Shown here one piece after another: positions 5,720 to 12,699 of a stretch of DNA of 12,973 nt. The stretch comes from Saprospiraceae bacterium UBA2329. Lineage in GTDB: Bacteria; Bacteroidota; Bacteroidia; Chitinophagales; Saprospiraceae. The notes under the pieces were generated by a model. That model made no database searches and was not told the DNA's origin. It saw only the letters and a program-made list of their open reading frames with translations. The stretch spans positions 5,906 to 18,878 of the forward strand of contig DDUV01000076.1 of the NCBI GenBank assembly GCA_002344975.1, read 5' to 3'. How positions within the stretch are numbered: the stretch's first letter is position 1; each line of letters starts with the position of its first letter. A program made the translations under genes and the position numbers.

Positions 5720-6372
5720 GGTTTGGCAATATTATTCAAAAATTCAGGATATCCCATACTCTCTGTCAAAGACAACTCCAAGCCCGGTATCTCCGCCGTC
5801 ATCGTGTCCACAGCTCGTTTCAGGTTCTGATATTCATGCCCGGTACGGCTGAATGCCTCCAGCGCGAAAGAATAGCAAACGCGGTCGGGCAGGCGAATTT
5901 TCGTCAGCTCCACCCCACAGCCCTCGTCCAGACTAAAAGCCGGCGCACCCGAAAGCAGCACCCGGCTCTCCTCGGCCATCTCCAGGATTACCTGCAAACG
6001 GTCTTTTCCCACTGGAACCCAAGCGCTGTTCTGCACATCCTGTCGCGTGATATGCAGCACTTCGTCCGTGCCGCCTTCGCGCGTATGAGCCAACTTGAAG
6101 CTCCATTTTCGCCAGGCCTCTACCCTACCCTCCGCTGAGGCGCTGAATGTATGCGCCCCGAACTCCGTCGTGCGCTCTTTGATTTCCAGATTACCCTCCC
6201 GGAGCTTGATGCCCAAATCATTGCGCACCGCCTCAGATACCAGATAAAAATCGCAGCGGCCTGCCTGCTCTTCTTTGGAAAAATGTTGGCCCCGCCTTTC
6301 AAACCAAATCAATACGGCCTCCGGCGCTGATGCTAAAAACCACCGTATTTCACAGGATTGTATCATACGCAT
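5716..6372 (-). CDS. CYTH/triphosphate-tunnel-like protein (tentative)
   Basis: A 218-residue cytoplasmic protein without membrane segments. Features reminiscent of CYTH/triphosphate tunnel enzymes, which bind polyphosphate-type substrates, are charged alternating strands: CEIRWF (7-12), DFYLVSEAVRNDLGIKLREG with K56 and R58, NLEIKERT (61-68), KWSFKL (89-94), VGKDRLQVILEM (121-132), VELTKI (154-159) and YSFALEAF (167-174). A clear ExExK signature is not present, so the assignment is tentative. The frame can be extended to a TTG at 6399. I prefer ATG 6372 (or ATG 6366) because a TAnnTTTG promoter element at 6409-6416 would place transcription start near 6400, leaving a short leader before ATG. 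Its stop overlaps the start of the next gene by ATGA. Confidence 0.65.
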   Translation of the reverse strand: MRMIQSCEIRWFLASAPEAVLIWFERRGQHFSKEEQAGRCDFYLVSEAVRNDLGIKLREGNLEIKERTTEFGAHTFSASAEGRVEAWRKWSFKLAHTREGGTDEVLHITRQDVQNSAWVPVGKDRLQVILEMAEESRVLLSGAPAFSLDEGCGVELTKIRLPDRVCYSFALEAFSRTGHEYQNLKRAVDTMTAEIPGLELSLTESMGYPEFLNNIAKP

Positions 6373-6408
6373 GTTTCGTGTTGGTACATTTTTTTGCAAG
6401 GATCAGGT

Positions 6409-6416
6409 CAAATATA
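6409..6416 (-). promoter_or_regulatory. Candidate Bacteroidota -7 element for the CYTH-like/exported-protein pair
   Basis: The minus strand reads TATATTTG, a perfect fit to the Bacteroidota -7 consensus TAnnTTTG, about 37 bases before ATG 6372. A good TTTG element at the expected -33 distance is not evident, so this is a moderate prediction. Confidence 0.4.
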
Positions 6417-6484
6417 GAAATTATTCACAACCATTTAAACGCATGTCTCATTTTTGACTCTATTACCAAAACAATTGCCTTTTT

Positions 6485-7321
6485 ATGAACAAAAGAACAC
6501 TCTACACTACTACTGCCGTTGTGACGGCCATCTTGCTTTGGCTGGCCAACGCCGCCGGCCCCGGAAACGTGCAAGGCATTGACCGCACCGGCTCGCCGCT
6601 GAGTCCGGGCGCCTGTGATGCCTGCCATAGCGGGGGGAATTTTGCCCCTACCGTCACGGCTGAATTGCTGGATGCAGGAACACCGGTTACCCAATACCAG
6701 CCCAACAAAAGCTACACGCTGCGCGTGCGGGTAACAGCGGCCAGCGGCACTCCGACAAGGTACGGTTTTCAGGCAGTGGCGCTCACCGGTACAACCAATA
6801 CCTCAGCGGGTACTTTCGGAACTGCCCCCACCGGTTTCCGAAAAACGACCATTGTTGGACGCATTTATGTGGAGCACAGCACACCGCGCACCAATACCAC
6901 TATGGATTTCCCCTGGACATCGCCCGCTACGCCGGGTGAAGAGATTCGTTTTTATGCAGCAGGTATTGCCGCCAACAACAACAGTAATTCTTCCGGCGAC
7001 GCCGGCGCTCAACTCTCCGCTCCATTGGTGTTGACGCCCTTGGTGAGCAGCTCCAACGATATTGCGTCCGAAAAATTCGGCTTGAAAATATTGGGCAATC
7101 CCATCGGCGATCAACTGCGCATCCGTATGCAGGCGTCTGTTTCGGGCGAGTATCGTTTTGCGCTTATATCATTGAACGGCAGTACTTTGTGGAACCGGGA
7201 AATATACCTTGCTCAAGGCGATCACCCATTGAATTTCGATGCTTCAGCACTGCCCGATGGAGTCTATATTTTGCAGGTTTCCAATGGGGTCAATACAACC
7301 GGCATCAAGTTGATTAAGTAA
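6485..7321 (+). CDS. Exported CxxCH protein with T9SS sorting domain (choice-of-anchor V / Reeler-like)
   Basis: This encodes 278 residues. Residues 1-23 form a signal peptide (MNKRTLY, then TTAVVTAILLWLANA). A CDACH motif at 44-48 in the segment GACDACHSGGNFAP has the CxxCH form used for covalent haem c attachment and is typical of the N-terminus of choice-of-anchor V/Reeler-like proteins in Bacteroidota. Residues 52-185 form a beta-rich domain. The C-terminal 80 residues (about 199-278, from GLKILGNPIGDQLRI to LPDGVYILQVSNG...GIKLIK) are a typical type A T9SS sorting domain, so the product should cross the outer membrane and be surface-anchored or released. Haem binding is inferred from the motif alone; a cytochrome c maturation system would be needed. 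It is monocistronic: a strong terminator follows and the gene upstream is divergent. Confidence 0.8.
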   Translation: MNKRTLYTTTAVVTAILLWLANAAGPGNVQGIDRTGSPLSPGACDACHSGGNFAPTVTAELLDAGTPVTQYQPNKSYTLRVRVTAASGTPTRYGFQAVALTGTTNTSAGTFGTAPTGFRKTTIVGRIYVEHSTPRTNTTMDFPWTSPATPGEEIRFYAAGIAANNNSNSSGDAGAQLSAPLVLTPLVSSSNDIASEKFGLKILGNPIGDQLRIRMQASVSGEYRFALISLNGSTLWNREIYLAQGDHPLNFDASALPDGVYILQVSNGVNTTGIKLIK

Positions 7322-7359
7322 TTCACGAACTTCCTGATTTCAAGGTCGTTCATAATAGG

Positions 7360-7394
7360 AAAAGCGGCGTAAGTATATTTCTTGCGCCGCTTTT
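7360..7394 (+). terminator. Rho-independent terminator after the CxxCH protein gene
   Basis: AAAAGCGGCGTAAG (7360-7373) pairs with CTTGCGCCGCTTTT (7381-7394), with one wobble pair and a 7-base loop. The stem is GC-rich, with an A-tract before and a T-tract after, so it could act in both directions. It lies 38 bases after the stop of the upstream gene and separates it from lepB. Confidence 0.85.
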
Positions 7395-7406
7395 CACATC
7401 TTGCTT

Positions 7407-7414
7407 TATCTTTA
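7407..7414 (+). promoter_or_regulatory. Possible -7 element for lepB
   Basis: TATCTTTA differs from the Bacteroidota TAnnTTTG consensus only at the last base and lies 27 bases before the lepB ATG, just after the terminator. The -33 region would fall inside the terminator stem, which weakens the case. Confidence 0.3.
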
Positions 7415-7441
7415 CGCGCTCATCAACACAACAGCGACATC

Positions 7442-9202
7442 ATGGGATTTTGGTTTATTCTTCTCATTTCTTATCTTTTACTGAGCGTCGGTCTCTTTTT
7501 TTTATTCCCCAAAATGGGCATTGCCTCCTGGAAAGGCTTGGTTCCCGGCATCAATCTTATAGAATGGGCCAAGTCCGTCGGTCGTAAACCCGGACACGCC
7601 GCCTTCATTCTGGTACCTATTGTCAACATCTTCATTTATGCCGGCTTGGCCATAGATACCATACGAAGTTTCAATCACTTAGGATTTTGGCAGAGCGTGC
7701 TGGCCGTTATCGGAGCGCCGTTTTACTTCCTGTATCTGGCCTTCAGCAGCAAAGACAAATACGAAGGCCCAGCCTGGCAGAAAGAGCAGGAATACCGCGC
7801 TCAATTGGAAAGCGCCAGAAAAGAGGGCAACTCGCGCCTGCTCTCGAAGCTCATGCAAAACAACCCCTATAAAAAATCAGCGCTGCGCGAATGGAGCGAG
7901 GCCATCATATTCGCTGTATTTGCCGCCGCGTTCATACGCATGTTCCTCATTGAGGCGTATGTCATTCCCACTTCGTCTATGGAAGGGTCATTGCTTACCG
8001 GCGACTTTCTCTTTGTGAGCAAAGCCCATTACGGTATCCGCATGCCGCAGACGGTGGCCATGATACCACTTTTGCACAATAGGATTCCGGTAGTAGGCGG
8101 CGAGTCTTACCTGCGCAAACCCAGCCTGAAATACAATCGCCTGCCCGCATTGGAAACCATTGATCGCAACGACCCGGTAGTGTTCAATTACCCCGAAGGC
8201 GACAGTGTGTATGTGTTCCCGCATCGCACCTGGAGCGTGTATGACTACCGCAGAGGCAGCCCGTTTCCGATGGATCAACAGGCCATTTCCAGCGGCGCTA
8301 AAAAACTGATTGTGAGACCAATGGACAAAATGGATCACTACATCAAACGCTGTGTAGCCGTGTCCGGCGATTCTATTCAGGTCATCAACAGGCAGTTGTA
8401 TGTAAATGGAAAACCGGCTCAAAACCCCAAATATATACAGTACATCTATCACCTCCGCTCGCCCAACGGCCCGCTCAACGAGAAACTTTTTGCCAAGATG
8501 GGCATCTCGCAGGAAGACCAGCTCAATAAAGACCCCAACAACAACTCTATGTTGCTCATTCTGAACGAGGAGCAAGCCGGAAAACTGCGCCAAATGGACC
8601 CTGCCATTGAAACCGGGCCTTGCAAGCGATACTTTGTCACCGCGCCGCAGCAGGAGGCACTCACCAATGCCGGCGTTGACAATGCCAACCTGGCGCAAAG
8701 GCCCACGCCGCCCTCCTATTTGCTCTACCTTACCGACAAACAAGCCGCCCAACTCGAAGCTGATTCTACTATAAAAATCAGCCCGTACATCATAGACTCA
8801 GGCCGCCTTTTCCCCCACGATCCGGTCAATCACCCCAACTGGACAGTGGACGATTACGGCCCCTTGTATGTACCTAAGAAGGGAGCCACAGTCAAATTGG
8901 ACGCGGTGAGCATCGCTTTTTACCGCCGGGTTATTTCTGTGTATGAAGGCAATCAATTGGAAGAAAAAGACGGCAAGTTCTTCATCAATGGCCAGGTTGC
9001 CGACAGCTACACCTTCAAAAAAGACTATTACTGGATGATGGGCGACAACCGCCACAACTCCGAAGACGCCAGAGTGTGGGGCTATGTTCCCGACGACCAT
9101 GTGGTGGGCAAGCCTTTGTTTATATGGTTTTCTACCCGCGAGGGCAGTATGGCCAAAGGCATCAACTGGAATCGCATTTTTACTTCAGCGAACAAAAAAT
9201 AA
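7442..9202 (+). CDS. lepB: Signal peptidase I, long Bacteroidota form
   Basis: A 586-residue type I signal peptidase (S26), which removes signal peptides from exported proteins at the inner membrane. Residues 1-20 and about 49-70 are hydrophobic in an N-terminal region (GIASWKGLVPGINLIEWAKS) that resembles the extra N-terminal domain of Bacteroidota homologues; a third segment at about 78-100 follows. A membrane helix near 153-172 precedes the Ser box PTSSMEGSLLTGD (catalytic Ser179). The Lys box is MDHYIKRCVAVSGD (catalytic Lys302). The last conserved box is MMGDNRHNSEDARVWG (533-548). A stretch of about 225 residues separates the Lys box from the GDN box, so the protein is much longer than E. 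coli LepB (324 residues). I start at ATG 7442 (MGFWF); an upstream TTG at 7382 would begin inside the terminator. The amidase gene starts 6 bases after the stop. Confidence 0.95.
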   Translation: MGFWFILLISYLLLSVGLFFLFPKMGIASWKGLVPGINLIEWAKSVGRKPGHAAFILVPIVNIFIYAGLAIDTIRSFNHLGFWQSVLAVIGAPFYFLYLAFSSKDKYEGPAWQKEQEYRAQLESARKEGNSRLLSKLMQNNPYKKSALREWSEAIIFAVFAAAFIRMFLIEAYVIPTSSMEGSLLTGDFLFVSKAHYGIRMPQTVAMIPLLHNRIPVVGGESYLRKPSLKYNRLPALETIDRNDPVVFNYPEGDSVYVFPHRTWSVYDYRRGSPFPMDQQAISSGAKKLIVRPMDKMDHYIKRCVAVSGDSIQVINRQLYVNGKPAQNPKYIQYIYHLRSPNGPLNEKLFAKMGISQEDQLNKDPNNNSMLLILNEEQAGKLRQMDPAIETGPCKRYFVTAPQQEALTNAGVDNANLAQRPTPPSYLLYLTDKQAAQLEADSTIKISPYIIDSGRLFPHDPVNHPNWTVDDYGPLYVPKKGATVKLDAVSIAFYRRVISVYEGNQLEEKDGKFFINGQVADSYTFKKDYYWMMGDNRHNSEDARVWGYVPDDHVVGKPLFIWFSTREGSMAKGINWNRIFTSANKK

Positions 9203-9208
9203 CAGGTT

Positions 9209-10246
9209 ATGAAAAAGTTTTTTGAAGCCATCGGCAACTTGTTTCGCACACTGTTTGGGGGAGGTTCGAAGCCTACTCCTGCTCCCACGCCTGCTCCCAA
9301 GCCCCGGCCTGTTGTCATCAGACCCGAAGACCCGCAGGATGCCGCAGACATCAAGCCAGACACGGTCGTCATGATTGTCAGTGAAATGGAAAAAGTCATC
9401 ATTCCGCCCAATGAGCCGGATGAAGCCTTTGTGAAAGATATTTTTGAGGAGGCCCCTGCACCGCCGGTCAATCCGCCCACTCCCACGACTCCTACAACCC
9501 CTACGCCGCCGGCTACCACCGGGGGAGGTACTGCGGCTCCGACAACCACAACGCCGGCTACCGGAGGAGGCGCCACATCACCCACAACTCCTACCACGCC
9601 AACTACAACAACGCCGCCCAAACCTGCTGCCCCTGCTTCCAAAGGCCGCTTTATGTGGTGCTTAGACAACGGCCACGGCAAAAAAACGCCGGGCAAGCGC
9701 TCTCCCCTTTTTGACGACGGCAGAACCCGCCTCTTTGAATATGAATACAACCGGGACATCGTGCAGCGCATCCGCGAGGCTTTGGATAAGCACGATGTCA
9801 AATATTACATCACGGTTCCGGAGGTGGACATTGACGACTTCCTCAAAGGCCGGGTGGACCGAGCCAACGACCTCAAGTCCGATCTGCCGAAAATCTTTGT
9901 CTCTGTACATGGCAATGCTGGCCCCGCAGCTAATTCCGAGACATGGAGTCCGGCTTCCGGCATCGAAACCTGGTTCTTCCACGGCAGCGCGCGCAGCCAG
10001 AAAATAGCGTCTATTTTCCAGAAGCACCTCATCGAAAAAACGGGATTTAGAAATCGGAACATCAAGTCGCAACCCACCGGCCAGTTCTACGTTTTGCGCA
10101 ACACCAACATGCCGTCGGTATTGACCGAAAACGGCTTTTACAACAACAAAGTCGAAGGAGCCGAAATGATGAAGCCCGAAGTGCGCCAGAAAATTGCCGA
10201 CGCGCATGTAGCTGCCATTCTGGAGATCGAGAAGTCGGGCTTGTAA
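9209..10246 (+). CDS. N-acetylmuramoyl-L-alanine amidase (Amidase_3) with Pro/Thr-rich linker
   Basis: A 345-residue zinc amidase that cleaves the bond between N-acetylmuramic acid and L-alanine in peptidoglycan. The catalytic domain covers about residues 147-343. Probable zinc ligands are His156 in CLDNGHGKKTPGKRS, Glu177 in LFEYEYNRDIV and His234 in IFVSVHGNAG; Glu307 in SVLTENGFYNN is the likely catalytic residue. The first 20 residues (MKKFFEAIGNLFRTLFGGGS) form a short amphipathic helix rather than a clear signal peptide. A Pro/Thr/Ala/Gly-rich low-complexity linker follows (21-39 and 82-144), with short repeats such as TPTTPT and GGG. How it reaches the periplasm is unclear: the N-terminus may be an uncleaved anchor or a weak signal. 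It sits 6 bases after lepB with no terminator between, so the two are probably one operon with envelope functions. Confidence 0.9.
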   Translation: MKKFFEAIGNLFRTLFGGGSKPTPAPTPAPKPRPVVIRPEDPQDAADIKPDTVVMIVSEMEKVIIPPNEPDEAFVKDIFEEAPAPPVNPPTPTTPTTPTPPATTGGGTAAPTTTTPATGGGATSPTTPTTPTTTTPPKPAAPASKGRFMWCLDNGHGKKTPGKRSPLFDDGRTRLFEYEYNRDIVQRIREALDKHDVKYYITVPEVDIDDFLKGRVDRANDLKSDLPKIFVSVHGNAGPAANSETWSPASGIETWFFHGSARSQKIASIFQKHLIEKTGFRNRNIKSQPTGQFYVLRNTNMPSVLTENGFYNNKVEGAEMMKPEVRQKIADAHVAAILEIEKSGL

Positions 10247-10375
10247 TTTTTTACGGCAGCCGCCCGCTCCTGTAAAGAGCTATTAGCTTTATCCCCGCAA
10301 CAGCCTGCCAAAGCTGACAGCTCTCACCCGCAACGGGCGCCGCCTGCCTGACGGCAGTCAGGGGTGCTCCATTCC

Positions 10376-10397
10376 ATACCGCCTTTAAGGGCGGTAT
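10376..10397. repeat. Intergenic palindrome
   Basis: ATACCGCC (10376-10383) pairs with GGCGGTAT (10390-10397) around a 6-base loop (TTTAAG). No T-run follows. Upstream, at about 10343-10362, lies another REP-like sequence (CCTGCCTGACGGCAGTCAGG) with a CTGCC/GGCAG stem. Together with the terminator downstream they fill the 249-base convergent gap (10247-10495), in which I see no gene. Confidence 0.6.
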
Positions 10398-10423
10398 CCA
10401 TTTCGCCCCCTGCTGTAACATCC

Positions 10424-10468
10424 TCCTAAAACAAGAGGCGATACCCTGAACATCAGGATATCGCCTCT
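10424..10468 (-). terminator. Terminator of the ECF sigma gene, possibly bidirectional
   Basis: AGAGGCGATACCCTGA (10434-10449) pairs with TCAGGATATCGCCTCT (10453-10468), a 16-base stem with one mismatch and a 3-base loop. Read on the minus strand it is followed at once by TTGTTTTAGG, and it lies 27 bases after the sigma-factor stop. On the plus strand a six-T run (10480-10485) follows about 12 bases later, so it may also stop transcripts from the lepB-amidase operon. Confidence 0.75.
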
Positions 10469-10495
10469 CGCGTTGTGTGTTTTTTCGACTGAATA

Positions 10496-11077
10496 TTATT
10501 GCAGAATAACCTCTTTTTCTTCCACCATTTTGCGGATATTGATGAGTGCATAGCGCATGCGACCCAATGCCGTATTGATAGATACGCGGGTCAGCTTGGC
10601 TATTTCCTTAAAGCTCATATCGGCATAGTGGCGCAGGATAACCACCTCGCGCTGCTCCGGCGGCAACATATCCACCAAAGCACGGATTTTTTCATGCGTC
10701 TGGCTGCGGATAATCGTTTGCTCAGCATTGTATTCCGGCGCTTGCAGCACATCGAAAATGTCGAAGGTATCGGTTGTAGAAACATGAGGGCGCCGCTTGT
10801 TGCGGCGGAAATAGTCCACACACATATTGTACGAAATGCGCATGGCCCACTGAAGGAACTTGCCCTCGTGGTTGTATTTGCCCTTTCGGAGCGTATCAAT
10901 GATTTTGATGAAAACTTCCTGAAAAATATCCTCAGCCAGACTTTGATCTTTCACAAAGAGATAGATCGAAGTGTAAATCTTCTGTTGGTGGCGATTGAGG
11001 AGTTCCTCGAAGGCTTGCTCGTTACCTTCGAGGTAACTGGCGATGAGCTGCTGGTCATTGAGCGGCGTAACTTTCAT
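10496..11077 (-). CDS. ECF-family RNA polymerase sigma factor
   Basis: A 193-residue sigma-70 factor of the extracytoplasmic-function group. Region 2 spans about residues 24-93, with QSLAEDIFQEVFIKI (45-59) and the core/-10-binding segment FLQWAMRISYNMCVDYFRR (74-92). After a linker (94-125), region 4 covers about 126-186, with LPPEQREVVILRHYADMSF (138-156) and a helix-turn-helix at KEIAKLTRVSINTALGRMRYAL (157-178). Regions 1 and 3 are absent, as usual for ECF factors. No anti-sigma gene is adjacent in the window. It begins with ATG 11077, just after a small palindrome that might be an operator, and ends before a strong terminator. It probably forms a single-gene transcript; the regulon cannot be told from the sequence. 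Confidence 0.95.
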   Translation of the reverse strand: MKVTPLNDQQLIASYLEGNEQAFEELLNRHQQKIYTSIYLFVKDQSLAEDIFQEVFIKIIDTLRKGKYNHEGKFLQWAMRISYNMCVDYFRRNKRRPHVSTTDTFDIFDVLQAPEYNAEQTIIRSQTHEKIRALVDMLPPEQREVVILRHYADMSFKEIAKLTRVSINTALGRMRYALINIRKMVEEKEVILQ

Positions 11078-11078
11078 A

Positions 11079-11094
11079 ACTAAAAAGTTTTAGT
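11079..11094. promoter_or_regulatory. Palindrome adjoining the sigma-factor start codon
   Basis: ACTAAAA (11079-11085) and TTTTAGT (11088-11094) form a perfect inverted repeat with a 2-base gap, ending one base before the ATG. It could be an operator or a translation-affecting hairpin, but AT-rich palindromes of this size also arise by chance. Confidence 0.3.
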
Positions 11095-11201
11095 ACGACA
11101 AAAAAAAGTACGAACTTAATTAGTGTAAAAAGTTACTTTCGATAGACGAGCGTTTTTGGTAAAATGATAAAAATTTGCCTTCTTCGTTGAAAACGATGCA
11201 C

Positions 11202-11209
11202 CAAAGTTA
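11202..11209 (-). promoter_or_regulatory. Possible -7 element for the sigma-factor gene
   Basis: The minus strand reads TAACTTTG, matching TAnnTTTG, which would give a leader of roughly 120 bases. No TTTG lies at the expected -33 spacing. Confidence 0.3.
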
Positions 11210-11388
11210 AGCGGGTTTTTCAATTCTGCGTCATTTTAATGTCTCTTTTTTCGGGCTTTAACAAGAAATTAACGAAATGAAAACAATTTTTTTAGTCGCA
11301 AAATTCGTTTCAATGACGCCCCCGCTTTGTACAAATATTTAATTTTGAACAGTTTACAATAAATTAGCCTCTGTTGCCTACCCTGTTA

Positions 11389-12696
11389 TTATATTTTCAC
11401 CCATTGGCGAACAAAGTCGCCGTTGTCTGTATAAATCTTCAAAAGATACATTCCCAAGGGTAGTTTTTCCGTGTTCAAAAGAAGAGATTCGGAGGCATCT
11501 CCCTCCTGACTATGGATGATTTGGCCGGTATAGGCCAAGACCTGAACTTTTCGGATGAGACGCGGCGCCTCAATGGTCAGCGTTTCATTTCCCGGATTGG
11601 GGTATATGTTCAGAGACGATTCCAGATCATGGTTATTGTTCGTTGAAGTAGTCAGACAATTAATCGGGCTTCCCATGGTCTCTGATACAACGCCTCCTTG
11701 AACATACCACTGCTCCCATACACCGCCGATGCCCGTTTTCCAGTCGCTGAGCCGAAAGCGGTTGGCGCCGTTTTGGGTGCCTTTCACTTTGTAAACCCGC
11801 AGCGCAGTTCCGTTTCTGTTCCAGATCAGCGGGGTTCCCGAAGTGCAGGTTTCCGGGCCGCGCTCTTCGATTTCGCAGTTGGTCTGTATGAAATAGGCAT
11901 TGTCATCCGAGGTGGGGAAATTTCCATAAACCGCAGCGCCACCGGCGGGGTCAATACATACGGCGGTGTATTCGTCGCAGGCAATGCCCTTGGCCTCTAT
12001 ACCATAATCTTTAAAGATGCGCGCCAGAAAAACGGCGTGGCGGCCTTTGCGATTCGGGTTGTCGTAGTGCGTATCGGTAATGACATGATTCAAAAAAGGA
12101 GTGTTTATGAATTTCGCCGAATCCACTGTGACGCGCGTATTGTAAGGATTCGCCAGTGCATCGCCCGATGTTACCGTACCGTTCTGAGCTGTGAAATAAA
12201 AACCACCCAGTATGGCCATACCTGCGCTGGTGCCGCCTATGACGATATTCCGGTTTTGAATGGCCACATTGACAAGGCTGTCCACCGGCGTATTTCGCCA
12301 AAAGGAAACATACCGCCACTGATCGCCCCCTGCAAACCAGATAGCCTCGGCCTGTGCAATGCGCTGATGCACATAGGGATCAAAAGCCGCCGATGCGTTA
12401 TTGAAAACAATGGTCTCTACCGAATTGACCGGCACTCCCAATTCACTGTACAGATAGTTGTTATACCCACTCGAACCGCTTGCTCTCAACACCAGCACAT
12501 CGCCGCCGGCTGCCCGCTGCAAAAACCAGCGCATGGCATTGTCGTTTTCGGTAGCTCCGCCCATAATGCAAATGCCTCCCGTGGGATTGGTGCTGATATT
12601 GGCTGCACTCCCCGTGAAAAATGACGTGTAGGATTGAGCAAAAACAGATGACAGCGCCAGAAACAGCACCGCCGGGGTGAGTAAAGATTTATACAT
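11389..12696 (-). CDS. Exported cyanophycinase-like S51 peptidase with T9SS sorting domain
   Basis: A 435-residue protein. Residues 1-21 are a signal peptide (MYKSLLTPAVLFLALSSVFA, cleavage near AQ/SYT). The peptidase S51/cyanophycinase-like domain covers about 40-320: GGICIMGGATE (40-50), AIWFAGGDQWRYVSFW (118-133), the nucleophile elbow IVIGGTSAGMAILGG with Ser158 (151-165), and DTHYDNPNRKGRHAVFLAR (208-226), which matches the conserved D-x-H...R-x-R region. Cyanophycinases hydrolyse beta-Asp-Arg bonds of cyanophycin; S51 relatives cleave other Asp dipeptides, so the substrate is uncertain. The C-terminal 75 residues (SSLNIYPNPGNETLTI to DFVRQWVKI) are a T9SS type A sorting domain, making it an outer-surface or secreted enzyme. 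Its ATG lies 3 bases after the stop of the Rpn-like gene, suggesting co-transcription. Confidence 0.9.
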   Translation of the reverse strand: MYKSLLTPAVLFLALSSVFAQSYTSFFTGSAANISTNPTGGICIMGGATENDNAMRWFLQRAAGGDVLVLRASGSSGYNNYLYSELGVPVNSVETIVFNNASAAFDPYVHQRIAQAEAIWFAGGDQWRYVSFWRNTPVDSLVNVAIQNRNIVIGGTSAGMAILGGFYFTAQNGTVTSGDALANPYNTRVTVDSAKFINTPFLNHVITDTHYDNPNRKGRHAVFLARIFKDYGIEAKGIACDEYTAVCIDPAGGAAVYGNFPTSDDNAYFIQTNCEIEERGPETCTSGTPLIWNRNGTALRVYKVKGTQNGANRFRLSDWKTGIGGVWEQWYVQGGVVSETMGSPINCLTTSTNNNHDLESSLNIYPNPGNETLTIEAPRLIRKVQVLAYTGQIIHSQEGDASESLLLNTEKLPLGMYLLKIYTDNGDFVRQWVKI

Positions 12697-12699
12697 AGA

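Larger units (their letters stand above)
11078..11388. other. AT-rich spacer upstream of the sigma-factor gene
   Basis: I see no gene in these 311 bases. The spacer holds a palindrome next to the sigma start (11079-11094), a direct repeat AGTACGA at 11092-11098 and about 11109-11115, a candidate -7 element at 11202-11209, and several homopolymer A/T runs. I see no convincing terminator for the cyanophycinase-like gene, whose stop is at 11389. Confidence 0.6.

Noticed and set aside
7382..7441. TTG-initiated 20-codon extension of lepB
   Set aside because: It would begin inside the terminator stem; ATG 7442 opens directly into the first membrane segment as expected.
9474..9640. Possible repeat array in the amidase gene
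   Set aside because: It is the irregular Pro/Thr/Gly-rich linker of the amidase, with no constant repeat and spacer structure, so it is not a CRISPR or tandem array.
10499..11083. 194-codon plus-strand ORF opposite the sigma factor
   Set aside because: Full antisense overlap with a clear ECF sigma gene.
11698..12624. 308-codon plus-strand ORF opposite the cyanophycinase-like gene
   Set aside because: Antisense shadow; the minus-strand protein has intact catalytic motifs, a signal peptide and a sorting domain.
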